A stretch of DNA of 64,000 bases, taken from the NCBI GenBank assembly GCA_001600355.1, contig BCJU01000002.1, positions 2,666,001 through 2,730,000 of the forward strand, read 5' to 3'. The notes below the pieces were generated by a model. The model was not told the origin of the DNA and did no database searches. It saw nothing but the letters and a program-made list of their open reading frames with translations. Every line of letters starts with the position of its first letter. The stretch's first letter is position 1. This stretch comes from Meira nashicola. Taxonomy: Eukaryota; Basidiomycota; Exobasidiomycetes; Exobasidiales; Brachybasidiaceae. Shown here in pieces: positions 49,213 through 59,804 of this stretch. Both the position numbers and the translations under genes were made by a program.

Positions 49213-50712
49213 CTACAATTTATTGCCAGTAGGATTTGCTGCTGTACCGATACGTTCATAAACGGTAGCTGCATTTGTACTTGGCACACTTGTATGAATA
49301 TTCAAAGCACGGGTATCAACCATTTCAGGAACCAAATCTTTCAAAGTAGGCGCACCGATCAAACGCATATCCATTTCCATTTCAGCTTTTAGAATCTTGA
49401 GAGCATGTTGAACACCATCTGCTCCATAAGCTGAATATGCATACAAGAATGGACGACCGATACCTACTGCAGTTGCACCCATTGCAAGAGCTTTAAGAGC
49501 ATCACTTGCACGACGAATACCGCCATCAACGAATAATTGGAAATTGCTCGAGTATAATCCACGTTTCTTTAACTCAGGAACAACTTCAGCTAAAACTTCA
49601 ATACCCGATCGTGCGAAATCTAATTGACGACCACCATGATTGGAAAGAACAACACCTGAAAGTCCCATTTCAGCTGCACGAACTGTATCTTCCCATGTTT
49701 GAACACCTTTCAAAACGATTGGCAAACGTGTTACACTACGTAACCAATGCAAATCATCCCAATTCAAACTTGGATCGATGAATGAAGAAATTGCACGTGC
49801 TGCTCCTTGACTTCTGTCAACGTTATCCTTATTTTCCACTTGTTCACGACTTCCAACATCGTCAAATTTGATTCTCATATCCTTTTCACGACGTCCCAAT
49901 TGAGGAGCATCAACGGTAACGAAAAGTGCACGAACTCCACGTTGTTCTGCACGTTTGAGTGTCTTTTCAGTAACTTGACGATTAGAATTGATGTAAACTT
50001 GATAAAATTGTGTTTGTTGTTCATGAGTACGTGCATCAACGATTTCATCGAAACTGCAACTTGCCAAAGTAGGAATCATTTGAATAACATTCTCTCTTCC
50101 AGCTGCGATTGTAAGATTCTTTTCACCATCTGGATGTCCTAATTTACCCAAAGCGGTAGCTGTAATATAAATAGGTAAAGAAGATTTATATCCTAAAAGA
50201 GATGTACTGTAATCAACAGTTGAAACATCTCTTAGAATACGTGGACGGAACCAAATACGACCGAAAGCGTTATTATTCTCACGCATAGTCACTTCATCAT
50301 CTGATCCAGATGAATAATAAGCCCAAGCTGTACCTTTTAAAACTTGACGGGCAACCACTTCGAAATCGTACAAATTTAAACATTGATCCAAAGGTGGAAT
50401 TGATTCTTTGTTCTTTGCAATTTGTTTATCTTCTTCTGATTCTTCTTTTTTCTCTTGCTTGACAGTAGACATATCTACTTTTCCCAAACATTTTTCTTTA
50501 GGAAGATTTTCTTCCAACGTTCCAGGTGGATGAATTGGATCATATGCATCTGTTGCATCCTTTCCAGCATATTTCAATATAATAGCTTGACCTCCTGGAT
50601 GATCAGGCAAGAATTCAGTCACATCATATGCTTCTCCATGAACGATAACAAAACATGATTCTTTGTTATTATGCTTTGCCACTTCTTCACCTGTTAGCAT
50701 TTTGCCAGACAT
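49213..50712 (-). CDS. CYB2: Flavocytochrome b2-like L-lactate (2-hydroxyacid) dehydrogenase
   Basis: 499 aa, single exon. An N-terminal cytochrome b5 domain (residues 5-75) has both heme ligands, His38 in LPDHPGG and His61 in DPIHPPG. The FMN-dependent 2-hydroxyacid dehydrogenase follows (about 110-480): AWAYYSSGSDDEVT, the FMN block PIYITATALGKLGHPDGE, and the catalytic His in VVLSNHGGRQLD. Yeast Cyb2 feeds electrons from lactate to cytochrome c in the intermembrane space. This protein starts straight at the b5 domain and has no presequence, so location and partner are open. It may be a cytosolic paralogue, or a first exon may be missing. Substrate could be another 2-hydroxyacid. Confidence 0.88.
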   Translation of the reverse strand: MSGKMLTGEEVAKHNNKESCFVIVHGEAYDVTEFLPDHPGGQAIILKYAGKDATDAYDPIHPPGTLEENLPKEKCLGKVDMSTVKQEKKEESEEDKQIAKNKESIPPLDQCLNLYDFEVVARQVLKGTAWAYYSSGSDDEVTMRENNNAFGRIWFRPRILRDVSTVDYSTSLLGYKSSLPIYITATALGKLGHPDGEKNLTIAAGRENVIQMIPTLASCSFDEIVDARTHEQQTQFYQVYINSNRQVTEKTLKRAEQRGVRALFVTVDAPQLGRREKDMRIKFDDVGSREQVENKDNVDRSQGAARAISSFIDPSLNWDDLHWLRSVTRLPIVLKGVQTWEDTVRAAEMGLSGVVLSNHGGRQLDFARSGIEVLAEVVPELKKRGLYSSNFQLFVDGGIRRASDALKALAMGATAVGIGRPFLYAYSAYGADGVQHALKILKAEMEMDMRLIGAPTLKDLVPEMVDTRALNIHTSVPSTNAATVYERIGTAANPTGNKL

Positions 50713-51386
50713 GATGAGAATATATGCGAAAGGGTATAAAGAAGTCGAATTAAAAGAGAGAGTAAATCAAGTACCTTGAGATGGTAGAGCCTGTTCTTTT
50801 GTGCGTATATTGATGTGGTAAAGAGCAAGATGGAAAGAGACAGGAATAAGATTTGAAGTGTGGGGAAGACTCTATTTATCCGTATTCCTTCTCCAATCGC
50901 AATTACCAAAAATTATCTAAACGGAATAGCCGAAAAGGCCGCTCGGGGTATGTATGTACATACTTGAAGCATTTGAAAATACATACTGTTCATCCGCCTT
51001 TCGGTTTTTGCTTGTACAAAGCTGACGTAGGAAATGCATATTATTAATGCGCCGGCGCTGTTACAGATCGGTCTTCAACCTCCACCAGCCAATAGAAATC
51101 CATTCATTCAATCTACACGTCCGGCTAAACCAATGGGTGTTCATTTGAGCGGCTTGGCACTGCGTACGGGGCGAGCGTACAGGCATCAATGGGGCTTTCC
51201 TCGTTATCGGAAATGCACAAAAATAAAACGGAAATAGAGGAAAAGACGGTGTTAGTGACAATAAACAGTAGTTGTGAATAAATGATAAGTTAATTGCCTA
51301 TTTTTGATTTTTTATACAATTAGTGATACAGGTTACGATTTGGATTATATAAAAATATAAGGTGTAAAAGCAGGTCCCGTATTCCT
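50713..51386. other. Intergenic region between CYB2-like gene and MEX67
   Basis: No gene is supported. A GC palindrome GCGCCGGCGC lies at 51049-51058. The left part is the promoter of the CYB2-like gene; the right part is the 3' flank of MEX67. Confidence 0.45.
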
Positions 51387-53441
51387 TTATGATCCCGCGG
51401 CAAAGGCTTGAGGCGGAATAGAGCCATTAAGCTTTAATGCTTGAAAACGTTCAAAAGCTAATTGCGGATTCCATGCGTTCTCGTTTAAACATTGAACAGC
51501 AAATGGATACGTTAAGCCAGTTTGCGCTGCCAATTGAACCGACATCGAATGTTGTTCAGCCGAAAGCCCGGCAGCAGGTTGAACATTTTGCAAATGTGCC
51601 GGTACATTACTTGGTGCACTTGCATTGGCGATCGGTGTTGTGGTGTTTTGATTGGCGGTATCTTTATTCCATGCAGCCGTACCTGCATACTGTCTGACCG
51701 TTAATTGATCCGAAATGATCACACATGGCCATCCAAGATTGGCTGCCGTAGATCCTGGCAAAACAGGTGCGACGACAAAACAACGAGAAAACGATCGAAG
51801 ACCTTGTGATGGCGCTTCAGCAAATTCTCCATGAACATTGATAAACAGCAAAGCATCCGGTTTGGTCGATTGTCCATCTGCTGAAGACATTGTTGCATTG
51901 ATTTGGTTGTTTGGCAGTAGCCAAGCATCGAATGCAAATTTTGCTGGATCGGTCAATGGATGAGTAGTTTTAGGTAACCTATTGAACGTACCAACAATCG
52001 CACCTTGTCCGCAAGGGAATCCTTTATTGGCTGGTCTCACGCCTAATTGCATGATGTTGTGGCTCCAAATTTCCTTGTACGATTTCCACTGCAAATCACG
52101 TTGTCTTGGCATCGTGTTGAGATAATTTTGCCATCTTGCCCTTGGCGGTACGGCAGGGGNGGNGATAATGGTAAATGTTGCATCATTAGAATATGCTGAT
52201 CGAAGCGAAGAACGATCATTGTCAAACATTTCAAAAAACTTTGCCAAAAAAGGCGGGACAATTGCCTCTGCGTGCTCATCGACAAAGTTACCATTAGGTA
52301 TTGATAATGGAAATTCTCGTACCTCTACTCCCGCATTTGCAGCTCCTTGTGCGATTCCGACTTGATCTTTCTTTGAAGCTGATGATCCAGGTAATTGGGC
52401 AAACCCATGTTCAGTTTGCGAGACAGGCTTTTGATCCAGCATGGTCAATGTAGGAAAGCGAGCCAAAATTTCTGCTCGATATCCTTGCTCATTACCAGCC
52501 AACACGGCATTATCGTGTACAGGATTATCGATTAGAATCAATTCCTGCAATTGGTTGAATTTTGTCGTTGTTCGTGGTTTTGCTTGATGGAACGAAAGAT
52601 CCTTTACCCATTTGATGTCATTATTTTGTAGAGATAAATTCTTCAATTTCGGCAAAAATTCTGGAAGAGTTGACACTGGAGCGAGAGACTTGAGGTCATT
52701 CTTTGCTAAAGAAATTGTGGCAAGATTGGGAAACATTTCACTGCTCAATTTCCACATCAGGCTGCCAATATCTTTTGGAGATCCCGCTGTGCCTGGCGCT
52801 TTAATGTCTTCTTTCAGCAAGATCTGGTCCGATGACATCGCTTCCAGATTTAAAAATTGTGCTTCACGATTGAATCTAGAATTCAAAAATGCTTTTAAAG
52901 TAGATGTAGTCTTTCCGGTCATTTGATGAGATGTCGATGATCCTCCTGAGTTATTCATCCGGCTCAAAAGCGAATCTTCGCTACTTCCACCTCCACCGGG
53001 TACTCTTCCTCTTTTGTTATTTCCATTTCTGATCAAATCTGATACAGGTATTGGCCCTTTCCCTTTCCCTCCTTTACCTGCACCACGAATGCCGAAAGCT
53101 TGGCCAGTGACCATTGGATCTTGTGATCCTCGATTTCCTACAGGTCTAGCACCCATTGGATTGGCTCTCAATCGTGCCTTTTGAGAAGATTGATTACCAC
53201 CGCTTCTTGTTTTATTTCCTTCCCGTGCTTGTCCTCTTCCTCTTTGAGCTCTACTTGGTCCCGCTGAGCTTACGTCTCGCATTCCCAAATCTTCATCCAC
53301 CAAACCCGCTCTTTTCAACGTTGCACCGGCCACTCCTCCAGCTCTAGTCCTTCTACCGTTGTTTTTTCCACCACTTCCATTGAAAGCTGATCCATTTTGT
53401 GATGAAGCACCTGTCAAAGCTGCGAATTGATTGGTTGCCAT
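51387..53441 (-). CDS. MEX67: mRNA export receptor Mex67 (NXF/TAP family)
   Basis: 684 aa. Mex67 with Mtr2 moves mRNA through nuclear pores. The N-terminal 160 residues are Gly/Arg/Asn-rich and basic (RNA-binding). Leucine-rich repeats lie at about 230-330 (MFPNLATISLAKNDLKSL, LKNLSLQNNDI, LQELILIDNPV). The NTF2-like domain (about 390-570) includes FLAKFFEMFDNDR and WLLPNN. The C-terminal UBA/TAP-C (about 620-684) has LAAQTGLTYPFAVQCLNENAWN for FG-repeat binding. Two ambiguous bases (N at 52160 and 52163) give two unknown residues near 427 in the NTF2 domain; the frame is kept. No intron. Confidence 0.93.
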   Translation of the reverse strand: MATNQFAALTGASSQNGSAFNGSGGKNNGRRTRAGGVAGATLKRAGLVDEDLGMRDVSSAGPSRAQRGRGQAREGNKTRSGGNQSSQKARLRANPMGARPVGNRGSQDPMVTGQAFGIRGAGKGGKGKGPIPVSDLIRNGNNKRGRVPGGGGSSEDSLLSRMNNSGGSSTSHQMTGKTTSTLKAFLNSRFNREAQFLNLEAMSSDQILLKEDIKAPGTAGSPKDIGSLMWKLSSEMFPNLATISLAKNDLKSLAPVSTLPEFLPKLKNLSLQNNDIKWVKDLSFHQAKPRTTTKFNQLQELILIDNPVHDNAVLAGNEQGYRAEILARFPTLTMLDQKPVSQTEHGFAQLPGSSASKKDQVGIAQGAANAGVEVREFPLSIPNGNFVDEHAEAIVPPFLAKFFEMFDNDRSSLRSAYSNDATFTIIXXPAVPPRARWQNYLNTMPRQRDLQWKSYKEIWSHNIMQLGVRPANKGFPCGQGAIVGTFNRLPKTTHPLTDPAKFAFDAWLLPNNQINATMSSADGQSTKPDALLFINVHGEFAEAPSQGLRSFSRCFVVAPVLPGSTAANLGWPCVIISDQLTVRQYAGTAAWNKDTANQNTTTPIANASAPSNVPAHLQNVQPAAGLSAEQHSMSVQLAAQTGLTYPFAVQCLNENAWNPQLAFERFQALKLNGSIPPQAFAAGS

Positions 53442-54711
53442 TCTTCAATTTTAAAGACTAGCTGTATCCGATCAATGATAGATCCAGTCTATCAAGTGAA
53501 CTTATCCTGCAAAGTCAAGATGAAGAACGCAGTTCCAAGAAGTTCTGTAGTTCTTGCAATCAATGTCACTCGTTTGAATAGACCGATAGTGATCAAGAAT
53601 AAATGTGATGGATGATTGTTGCCTACTTTCGACTGCAATCGAAAAAACGGCACTACCATTTTTTATGCAGTGCTTTTACTTCTCTGGCGTTCATGCCTCT
53701 ACGCATACAGTAAGTAGAATAATTGCCTACTCTCAATCTTGAGGCGGAAAATTATTGGCGTGGCGCTCACGTGTAAAACGCGTTATTGAAGTTAGAGTGC
53801 AACACTTTCAATGATATTGATAAATAAAGCGTAGCCAGCTTACCAGATCAAGATACATACATACAGTAAAGATTCCTCCTCATTGGTCGACTATATAGTT
53901 TATGTAATTCTGAAAACCGCAAATCACCATCATTTCCTATCACAAGACCATTCTCTCCTCTAAAGCTGTCGAGAATAGCGCGCTTATTCTTTTTTTACGG
54001 CGGCTGAGGTTTGTGTTAATTGCACATCTGTGTATGTGTATGTACATACAAACACAGATAAACAAAAGGACGCGTTTCTTCCGTTTACGAGAAAAAAAGC
54101 GCAATTTCCCCTTTTCTCTTGTGTAATTAAAGTAGAAGCTCAATTAGCGCACAAAAACAATCTTATTTTACACAGTTCTAGTTCGCACTTTCTTCAGATA
54201 CTGCATGCACCATAATTGAAACGGTATTTACATGATGGATTGCGCATTTGAAAGGCTTCTAATTTTATTGTGCATACATTCATTCATTTCATCACGATCA
54301 TCCTCTACCTCTCTCTTGTTCATCTGAGACTAGGATAAAAGAGCTTGACAAGGTGAAGCTTATCACTGCTCCTCAAGAGACGCGTATCTGCACGTAAATT
54401 GGAGGCAAGTATCTATACCGTTATTTTATCCTTGCACTGTAAATTGTAAGTACCTAATTGTTTTTCAAGCAAAAGTCTCTCAGTAATACTTCATTTCTCG
54501 GTTTGCATTCTGATAACTTTTATATAACCTTGCAAAAGAAAAGCTGACTGACTTTATATCTCTGTCTCTAAATTCCTTCGGATCCGTCACTTCTTTTCTC
54601 ATTTGCCAACGTTCTCCTGCATCACCCGAAATGAATCATCGTTTAGCCTAGAGAGATTTTCTTCTTTATCAACATATAATCGACTGGCAAATTTGAACAA
54701 TATTCACAGCA
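53442..54711. promoter_or_regulatory. Long divergent region between MEX67 and NUM1-like genes
   Basis: About 1.27 kb with no supported gene. It carries three ACGCGT sites (53778-53783, 54070-54075 and 54380-54385) and TATATAA at 54521-54527, about 190 nt before the NUM1-like ATG. A 5' UTR intron or long leader is possible. Confidence 0.45.
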
Positions 54712-57700
54712 ATGTCTTCTCGATACGCTTCCTTAGACGGATCATCATCGCCCCTAAGTTCCAGAAGCACTGCTGCAGCTGGACTTTTAAACATGCGTAG
54801 ACCACCGGCTAGTGGAAGGAGAAGTGCTGCAAGCCTACGTCAGCAAGCTTCCAAAGGTAGTATTCGATCAACCATAGATTACGGTCTAGGCGATGGCAAT
54901 CAGGAAGACTCAGATTTCGAAGGAGAATCCACTTTTGATGCACCAGAATCAACAATGTCGAATCCTGAACCAGATCAAATCACCCAAACACTCACGTCAT
55001 TTATGAATTATGCAGACAAAGGAGCGAACGCTGTTGGAGAACTTGGACAAACGCTTCTAGTTCAGCAATCACGTATGAGGGATTTGTTGAAACGTGTCCA
55101 AGGTCATGAATCAGCTCGATTGGTCGAAGAAACGCAAAGAGAAATCGAAGAGATGAGATACGATCAGCATCGTCTGATAATGGAATTATTACAATCGAGC
55201 AACATCGAAATGAGGGATCTTGTCAGTCCAATCGGTCAAAAGCAGATTTCAACCCCCAGCAAGCCTTCTCCGCAAAAGCGAAAAGGGAACGAGCAAAATG
55301 TAATGGGAGATAACATCCTAGTGAACGATCTCCATGCACATCTTGCAAGCGAGATACGGAGGTTACAAGTTTTGGTTGCAGAGCGCGATAAAGCTTTAGT
55401 AAACATGACCGAAGCTGCTGAAGAATCTGTACGAATCAGATCAATGCTGGAAACGTCTGTCAAGCGACTAGAAACCGCAAAAGATGCCCAAGATGCCACT
55501 TTATACGAAGTAGAGCGAAAAGAGGAACTTCTACGCGAAGAAAATGATGAGATTACTCGTCAATTAAAGAAGCATGAAAATGAACTTCGTGTTTTGAAGC
55601 GCCATTTGTCCGAAAAGACAGATGCTGCAGAGACCTTCAAAGCATCAAATGAGGAACTCGAGCAAAAGGTGGAAGACCTTCGAGGCAACGTTGCTACCCT
55701 TCGAGCAAAATCAGTCGCAGATCAAAAGACGATTAGTGGTCTCAAAGTAGAAGTGAATGACATGGAATTAAAACATCGACAGGCAATCGACAAGCTTCCT
55801 CAAAGTGCCAGTATTGCAAGCAGACTATCCCAAACACTCGATTCAACCGGCGATGCGACCCACATTGCTGGAATGGGAGCATTGATTCCAGACTCGCCAA
55901 ATCGTGCTAGAGGTGCACATGACAAAGCTCTTACGCCAACTGCCTCGGTGGACGATGACCTGGCTTCTCGTCTTCGTCCGAATCCAGCAATCAAAAATAT
56001 GGAAGCAGAGATGGCAAAATGGCGCAATGCTGCAATGAAGTATCGCAAGAAGTTCAATGATGTGCGTAAACAAGGCATCAGCGAAGGAAAAACATTCGAA
56101 CATGATGACTCAACCGATGATGATGATGAGGAAATGTGGCAAGACGAAAACGTACCTCCAGGCTCGAAACGATCTGCTAATCGTTCACGAATCGTATCAT
56201 CGTCAAGCATCAGCAAGAAAGGCAAGTCTATGGTTGATGCATTCGGCTTTGGACGTAATAAACGTGCATCATGGCAAAGTCAACAAGATTTGGCAGACAA
56301 CTCTTTCGATGATGATGCCAGCAGCGTAGCTGGAAGCTCGGTCAGAGGCTCTATCGATGGCTTTGATCCTCAATTTGCTGATCCAACTATTCGTAGTGGC
56401 GGTAACACAAAACGCAGATCAACCTACACACCATCCTCTTTGGCAGCAAAAGCAAGTCCCCTTTCACGTACTATGGAATTAGTTGAAGACGGAAAGAGTG
56501 AAGCTGGTGATTCATACATGTCACATGGACGCTCAGTATCCATCAATCAGCAACGCGGCGTTTTGGGTGACGAGCTCTTGGGCTTAGGAGATCAAGAAGA
56601 AAGAATAGCCGAAAGTGAACATCAAGCTATTCTGGAACAGTCTTTGGCCGATAGAGATGCTCATCATGAGCAGCTTGTACAACAAGTTCAGAATGAACAT
56701 CAAAATACCCTCCGTCAAATCACAAACGAGCACACAGAACGTGTTACCGTGTTGGAGTCAAATCATAAAGAAGCCTTGACGAAAGCTTTGTCAGATAAAG
56801 ATACTGTTCATAGCGAGCATATCGAGATCATTCAACAGGAGCACATGAATGCTTTAGCACAACAAAAAACAGAGCATGTCCGTGCTATAGAGGTAGCCAA
56901 TAAACGTTATGCTGACACTCTTTCTTCGCGCGATATGGAGCATGAGAAGCAAGTAGTTGAAAAAGAAGCTCAACATGACACAAAAATTAAAGATATTCAT
57001 ACTCGTTTAACAAAAACACATGAAGATTCGATGAAGGATGCTAGAGAGCGCCATGCCGAAACATTGAGCAAACAGCGTGAAGAAGCTCACGAGACACTTC
57101 TTGCTGCACAAAGGGAGCACAAGCATCTCTTGGAAGAGCACACTCGTATTCATGCAGATTCGTTCAAGCGCAAAGAGGTACAGCACGAGCGTGAGCTTCG
57201 TTCACGTGAAAAAGAACATCGTGAATTGTTGGAAGACGTTCATGCTACCCACGAATCTTTTATCAAACAACGAGACGCTGCTTACAACGAGCATATTTCT
57301 AAACGTGACGAGATTATCAAGGAGCGGGACGAAGAATTGTCAAATGCACAATCTCACATCGTTCATTTGGAAGGCGAATTAAACTCAATGAAACATACGA
57401 TTGGAGAATTGGAAGCAAAGATATCTCGTCTATCTTCCGAATTAGAGGAATTGCACGCAAAAGAACATCTACGCACCCTTTCTACCGATACCGATGAACA
57501 GGTCGAGAAAGAGATTCCCTCTTCTTCTCGTTCTCAATATAGTCAAGACGAATTTGAAGATGCTGTACAAGGAGATGAGACTGCTAAATCTCCGGTCAAG
57601 CCTAAAAGAGAAGCTACTAGTCAAACAGACTCGAACGAATCAAATGAGATTAATGGAAATGCAGTGGCACATGAAGATGTTTCTATCGCAGCTATACCTG

Positions 57701-59679
57701 CACAAAGCTCTAAAGAGGTTCAAACTTCGCTACCTCCTATGCCAGAAATGCCTCCTCCTCCTACGCTAAGCAGTCTACTTGCCAAAGCAAATCGTCACAA
57801 CGAGCAATCGTCAAAGAAGGGCATGGATCCACCCAGCCGTCCAACTTCTCCTCCTCCTAGCGAATTAATTGCACGTTCATCACAAGGAAATACTACTCGT
57901 GGCACTCAAGTTTCTGCTACAAGCGGTATGGGTAGCATTGACGGTTTACCAAGACCTTCAAGTCGTCTTGCTTCAGGTCCACCTCCAAGTGCTTACATGC
58001 AAAGCAATCCTCGCCGTTCTGGACCACCATCTGTTCGCAATCGTACTACATCAAATGAAGGTTCACGTCGTCATCCGATGCGAGCACCTTCTGCTCAATC
58101 ATTCGTATCCGATGCTACTTCCGATATGATGTCAGGACGTACTTCACAGGCATCCAATTATACGAATGGTGCTATGGATTCTTCCTATAATAGAAGAGGA
58201 ACAACTGGTGGTGGAGTAGCAGGAATGATGCAAGGCCAAGGAAGCACAAATCCCGTTGTTTTAGGCTCTATCACTCAAACGATGATTGGTGATTATCTGT
58301 ACAAGTATACGCGTAGATCGATGGGACGTGCTAATAAACGTCATCGTCGCTACTTCTGGGTTCATCCTTATACACGCACGTTATATTGGACCATGACAGC
58401 ACCTTCTGAAGCCGTCTCAACTGAAGTCGTCAATAAGAGTGCTTTCATTCAAGATGTGATTGTTGTCGAAGATGAAAATGTTCAACCGCCAGATTTGTAC
58501 CATCTCAGTATCGTTATTTCCACTTTGACTCGTGATGTAAAGATTACTGCACGGGATAAAGCACAACATGAGACATGGATTACCGCTTTGGGATATTTGG
58601 TCAATCGAGAATTACCAAGTGAAAAGAAGCAAGCGCCTGCTGAATGGCGACAATCGATCAGTCGGGCAAGTTTACCTCGTCAAAGTCACAAAAATAATTC
58701 TACTATATTTGGTGATTCTTCCGCTTCAAGAACTCCTGGTAGACGTTCAATGATGGGCATTACAGGAATGTCTCCCTCAAAGAGTGCAAATGCAGTCCAA
58801 ACTTTACGAACCACTTCTGCCCTTGGTGGAGAATCTGACAGGACACCTAGAGCACGCGGAGCAAGTGTTGGAGGCAAAGGCGTCAATTATCCTTCTTTAT
58901 TACATAGACGTGATACAGCAGCAAGAGAATACTTGGAACAATGGGAAACTGAACATGGCTCATCAGCTCTTTTGGGAGATCAAGATCTCACACCACGTGC
59001 AGGTGCGACTAGCAGTATGAGTAAAAGAAGCGCACGTAGCGGTCGTGGTAGCTTAGCTCGTGAAATGTTTGGAAATGTGCGTAGGAATAGCGCTATAAGC
59101 TCATCCGGATCAGCCGCTCAACCAGGTGATGATGGCAGGTTCAAGTCTGCTGAAGAAATGCTTGCTGAAGATGAAGAGCGTACAGGTTACGATGGATTGG
59201 ATAATGTACGTACATGCTGTGACGGAAAGCATGATATTGGTAAATTGGCTGTCAAAGGACACCACCACCATCATCATCATACAGCAAGACCTACAAGCAG
59301 CGGTACTGGATCAGTTCGATCACGCATTAGTACACCAAGCCTTTTGCGTCGTTCGTCAAGAGCGAGCAAATTAGCCGGTAAAGATGTCGAAGCTCGTCCT
59401 GAAGTGCCTAGCTTACCTCCACAACTTGGCCAATTGAATATAAATAATTTATCAACGGATACTACAAGAGAAGGAAAATTAGGTGGTTCATCGAACGATT
59501 GGTTCCCTGCAACTTCAGAATTCGGATCTGTAAGCGGAAGGGCGACACCTGCTTCAGATATTGCACCGGATGTAGTAGTGACTGATCCTAATGATTCCGT
59601 CACTTCTTCTAATCACATTTCGTTCTTAGACAGAGTCACACAAGTTCGACGAAATCGTGCAAGTGCTTCGATTCGCTGA
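54712..59679 (+). CDS. NUM1: NUM1/Mcp5-like cortical anchor with coiled coils and PH domain
   Basis: 1655 aa. Num1, ApsA and Mcp5 bind dynein and mitochondria at the cell cortex and guide nuclear movement. A first coiled coil lies at about residues 100-370 (ERKEELLREENDEITRQLKK). A second, at about 627-920, is very rich in His at E-H pairs (SEHQAILEQ, NEHQNTLRQ, REHKHLLEEH). Pro/Ser-rich linkers follow. The PH domain is at about 1185-1300 (GDYLYKYTRRSMGRANKRHRRYFWVHP ... WITALGYLVNRE), here the Mcp5-type PH with its basic lipid-binding loop. A run of seven His is near residue 1517. The PH type makes NUM1 the best call; the middle repeats differ from yeast Num1. Confidence 0.85.
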   Translation: MSSRYASLDGSSSPLSSRSTAAAGLLNMRRPPASGRRSAASLRQQASKGSIRSTIDYGLGDGNQEDSDFEGESTFDAPESTMSNPEPDQITQTLTSFMNYADKGANAVGELGQTLLVQQSRMRDLLKRVQGHESARLVEETQREIEEMRYDQHRLIMELLQSSNIEMRDLVSPIGQKQISTPSKPSPQKRKGNEQNVMGDNILVNDLHAHLASEIRRLQVLVAERDKALVNMTEAAEESVRIRSMLETSVKRLETAKDAQDATLYEVERKEELLREENDEITRQLKKHENELRVLKRHLSEKTDAAETFKASNEELEQKVEDLRGNVATLRAKSVADQKTISGLKVEVNDMELKHRQAIDKLPQSASIASRLSQTLDSTGDATHIAGMGALIPDSPNRARGAHDKALTPTASVDDDLASRLRPNPAIKNMEAEMAKWRNAAMKYRKKFNDVRKQGISEGKTFEHDDSTDDDDEEMWQDENVPPGSKRSANRSRIVSSSSISKKGKSMVDAFGFGRNKRASWQSQQDLADNSFDDDASSVAGSSVRGSIDGFDPQFADPTIRSGGNTKRRSTYTPSSLAAKASPLSRTMELVEDGKSEAGDSYMSHGRSVSINQQRGVLGDELLGLGDQEERIAESEHQAILEQSLADRDAHHEQLVQQVQNEHQNTLRQITNEHTERVTVLESNHKEALTKALSDKDTVHSEHIEIIQQEHMNALAQQKTEHVRAIEVANKRYADTLSSRDMEHEKQVVEKEAQHDTKIKDIHTRLTKTHEDSMKDARERHAETLSKQREEAHETLLAAQREHKHLLEEHTRIHADSFKRKEVQHERELRSREKEHRELLEDVHATHESFIKQRDAAYNEHISKRDEIIKERDEELSNAQSHIVHLEGELNSMKHTIGELEAKISRLSSELEELHAKEHLRTLSTDTDEQVEKEIPSSSRSQYSQDEFEDAVQGDETAKSPVKPKREATSQTDSNESNEINGNAVAHEDVSIAAIPAQSSKEVQTSLPPMPEMPPPPTLSSLLAKANRHNEQSSKKGMDPPSRPTSPPPSELIARSSQGNTTRGTQVSATSGMGSIDGLPRPSSRLASGPPPSAYMQSNPRRSGPPSVRNRTTSNEGSRRHPMRAPSAQSFVSDATSDMMSGRTSQASNYTNGAMDSSYNRRGTTGGGVAGMMQGQGSTNPVVLGSITQTMIGDYLYKYTRRSMGRANKRHRRYFWVHPYTRTLYWTMTAPSEAVSTEVVNKSAFIQDVIVVEDENVQPPDLYHLSIVISTLTRDVKITARDKAQHETWITALGYLVNRELPSEKKQAPAEWRQSISRASLPRQSHKNNSTIFGDSSASRTPGRRSMMGITGMSPSKSANAVQTLRTTSALGGESDRTPRARGASVGGKGVNYPSLLHRRDTAAREYLEQWETEHGSSALLGDQDLTPRAGATSSMSKRSARSGRGSLAREMFGNVRRNSAISSSGSAAQPGDDGRFKSAEEMLAEDEERTGYDGLDNVRTCCDGKHDIGKLAVKGHHHHHHHTARPTSSGTGSVRSRISTPSLLRRSSRASKLAGKDVEARPEVPSLPPQLGQLNINNLSTDTTREGKLGGSSNDWFPATSEFGSVSGRATPASDIAPDVVVTDPNDSVTSSNHISFLDRVTQVRRNRASASIR

Positions 59680-59804
59680 TTGACATTTTATATTTCATTG
59701 TCTTATTTTCTAACTTTTATTTATACATTCTTGACATTCCTTTTTTTCATGTATTTATGTGATTTATTTTTTTATGAATGTACAATGATATTTGACGAAA
59801 AAGA

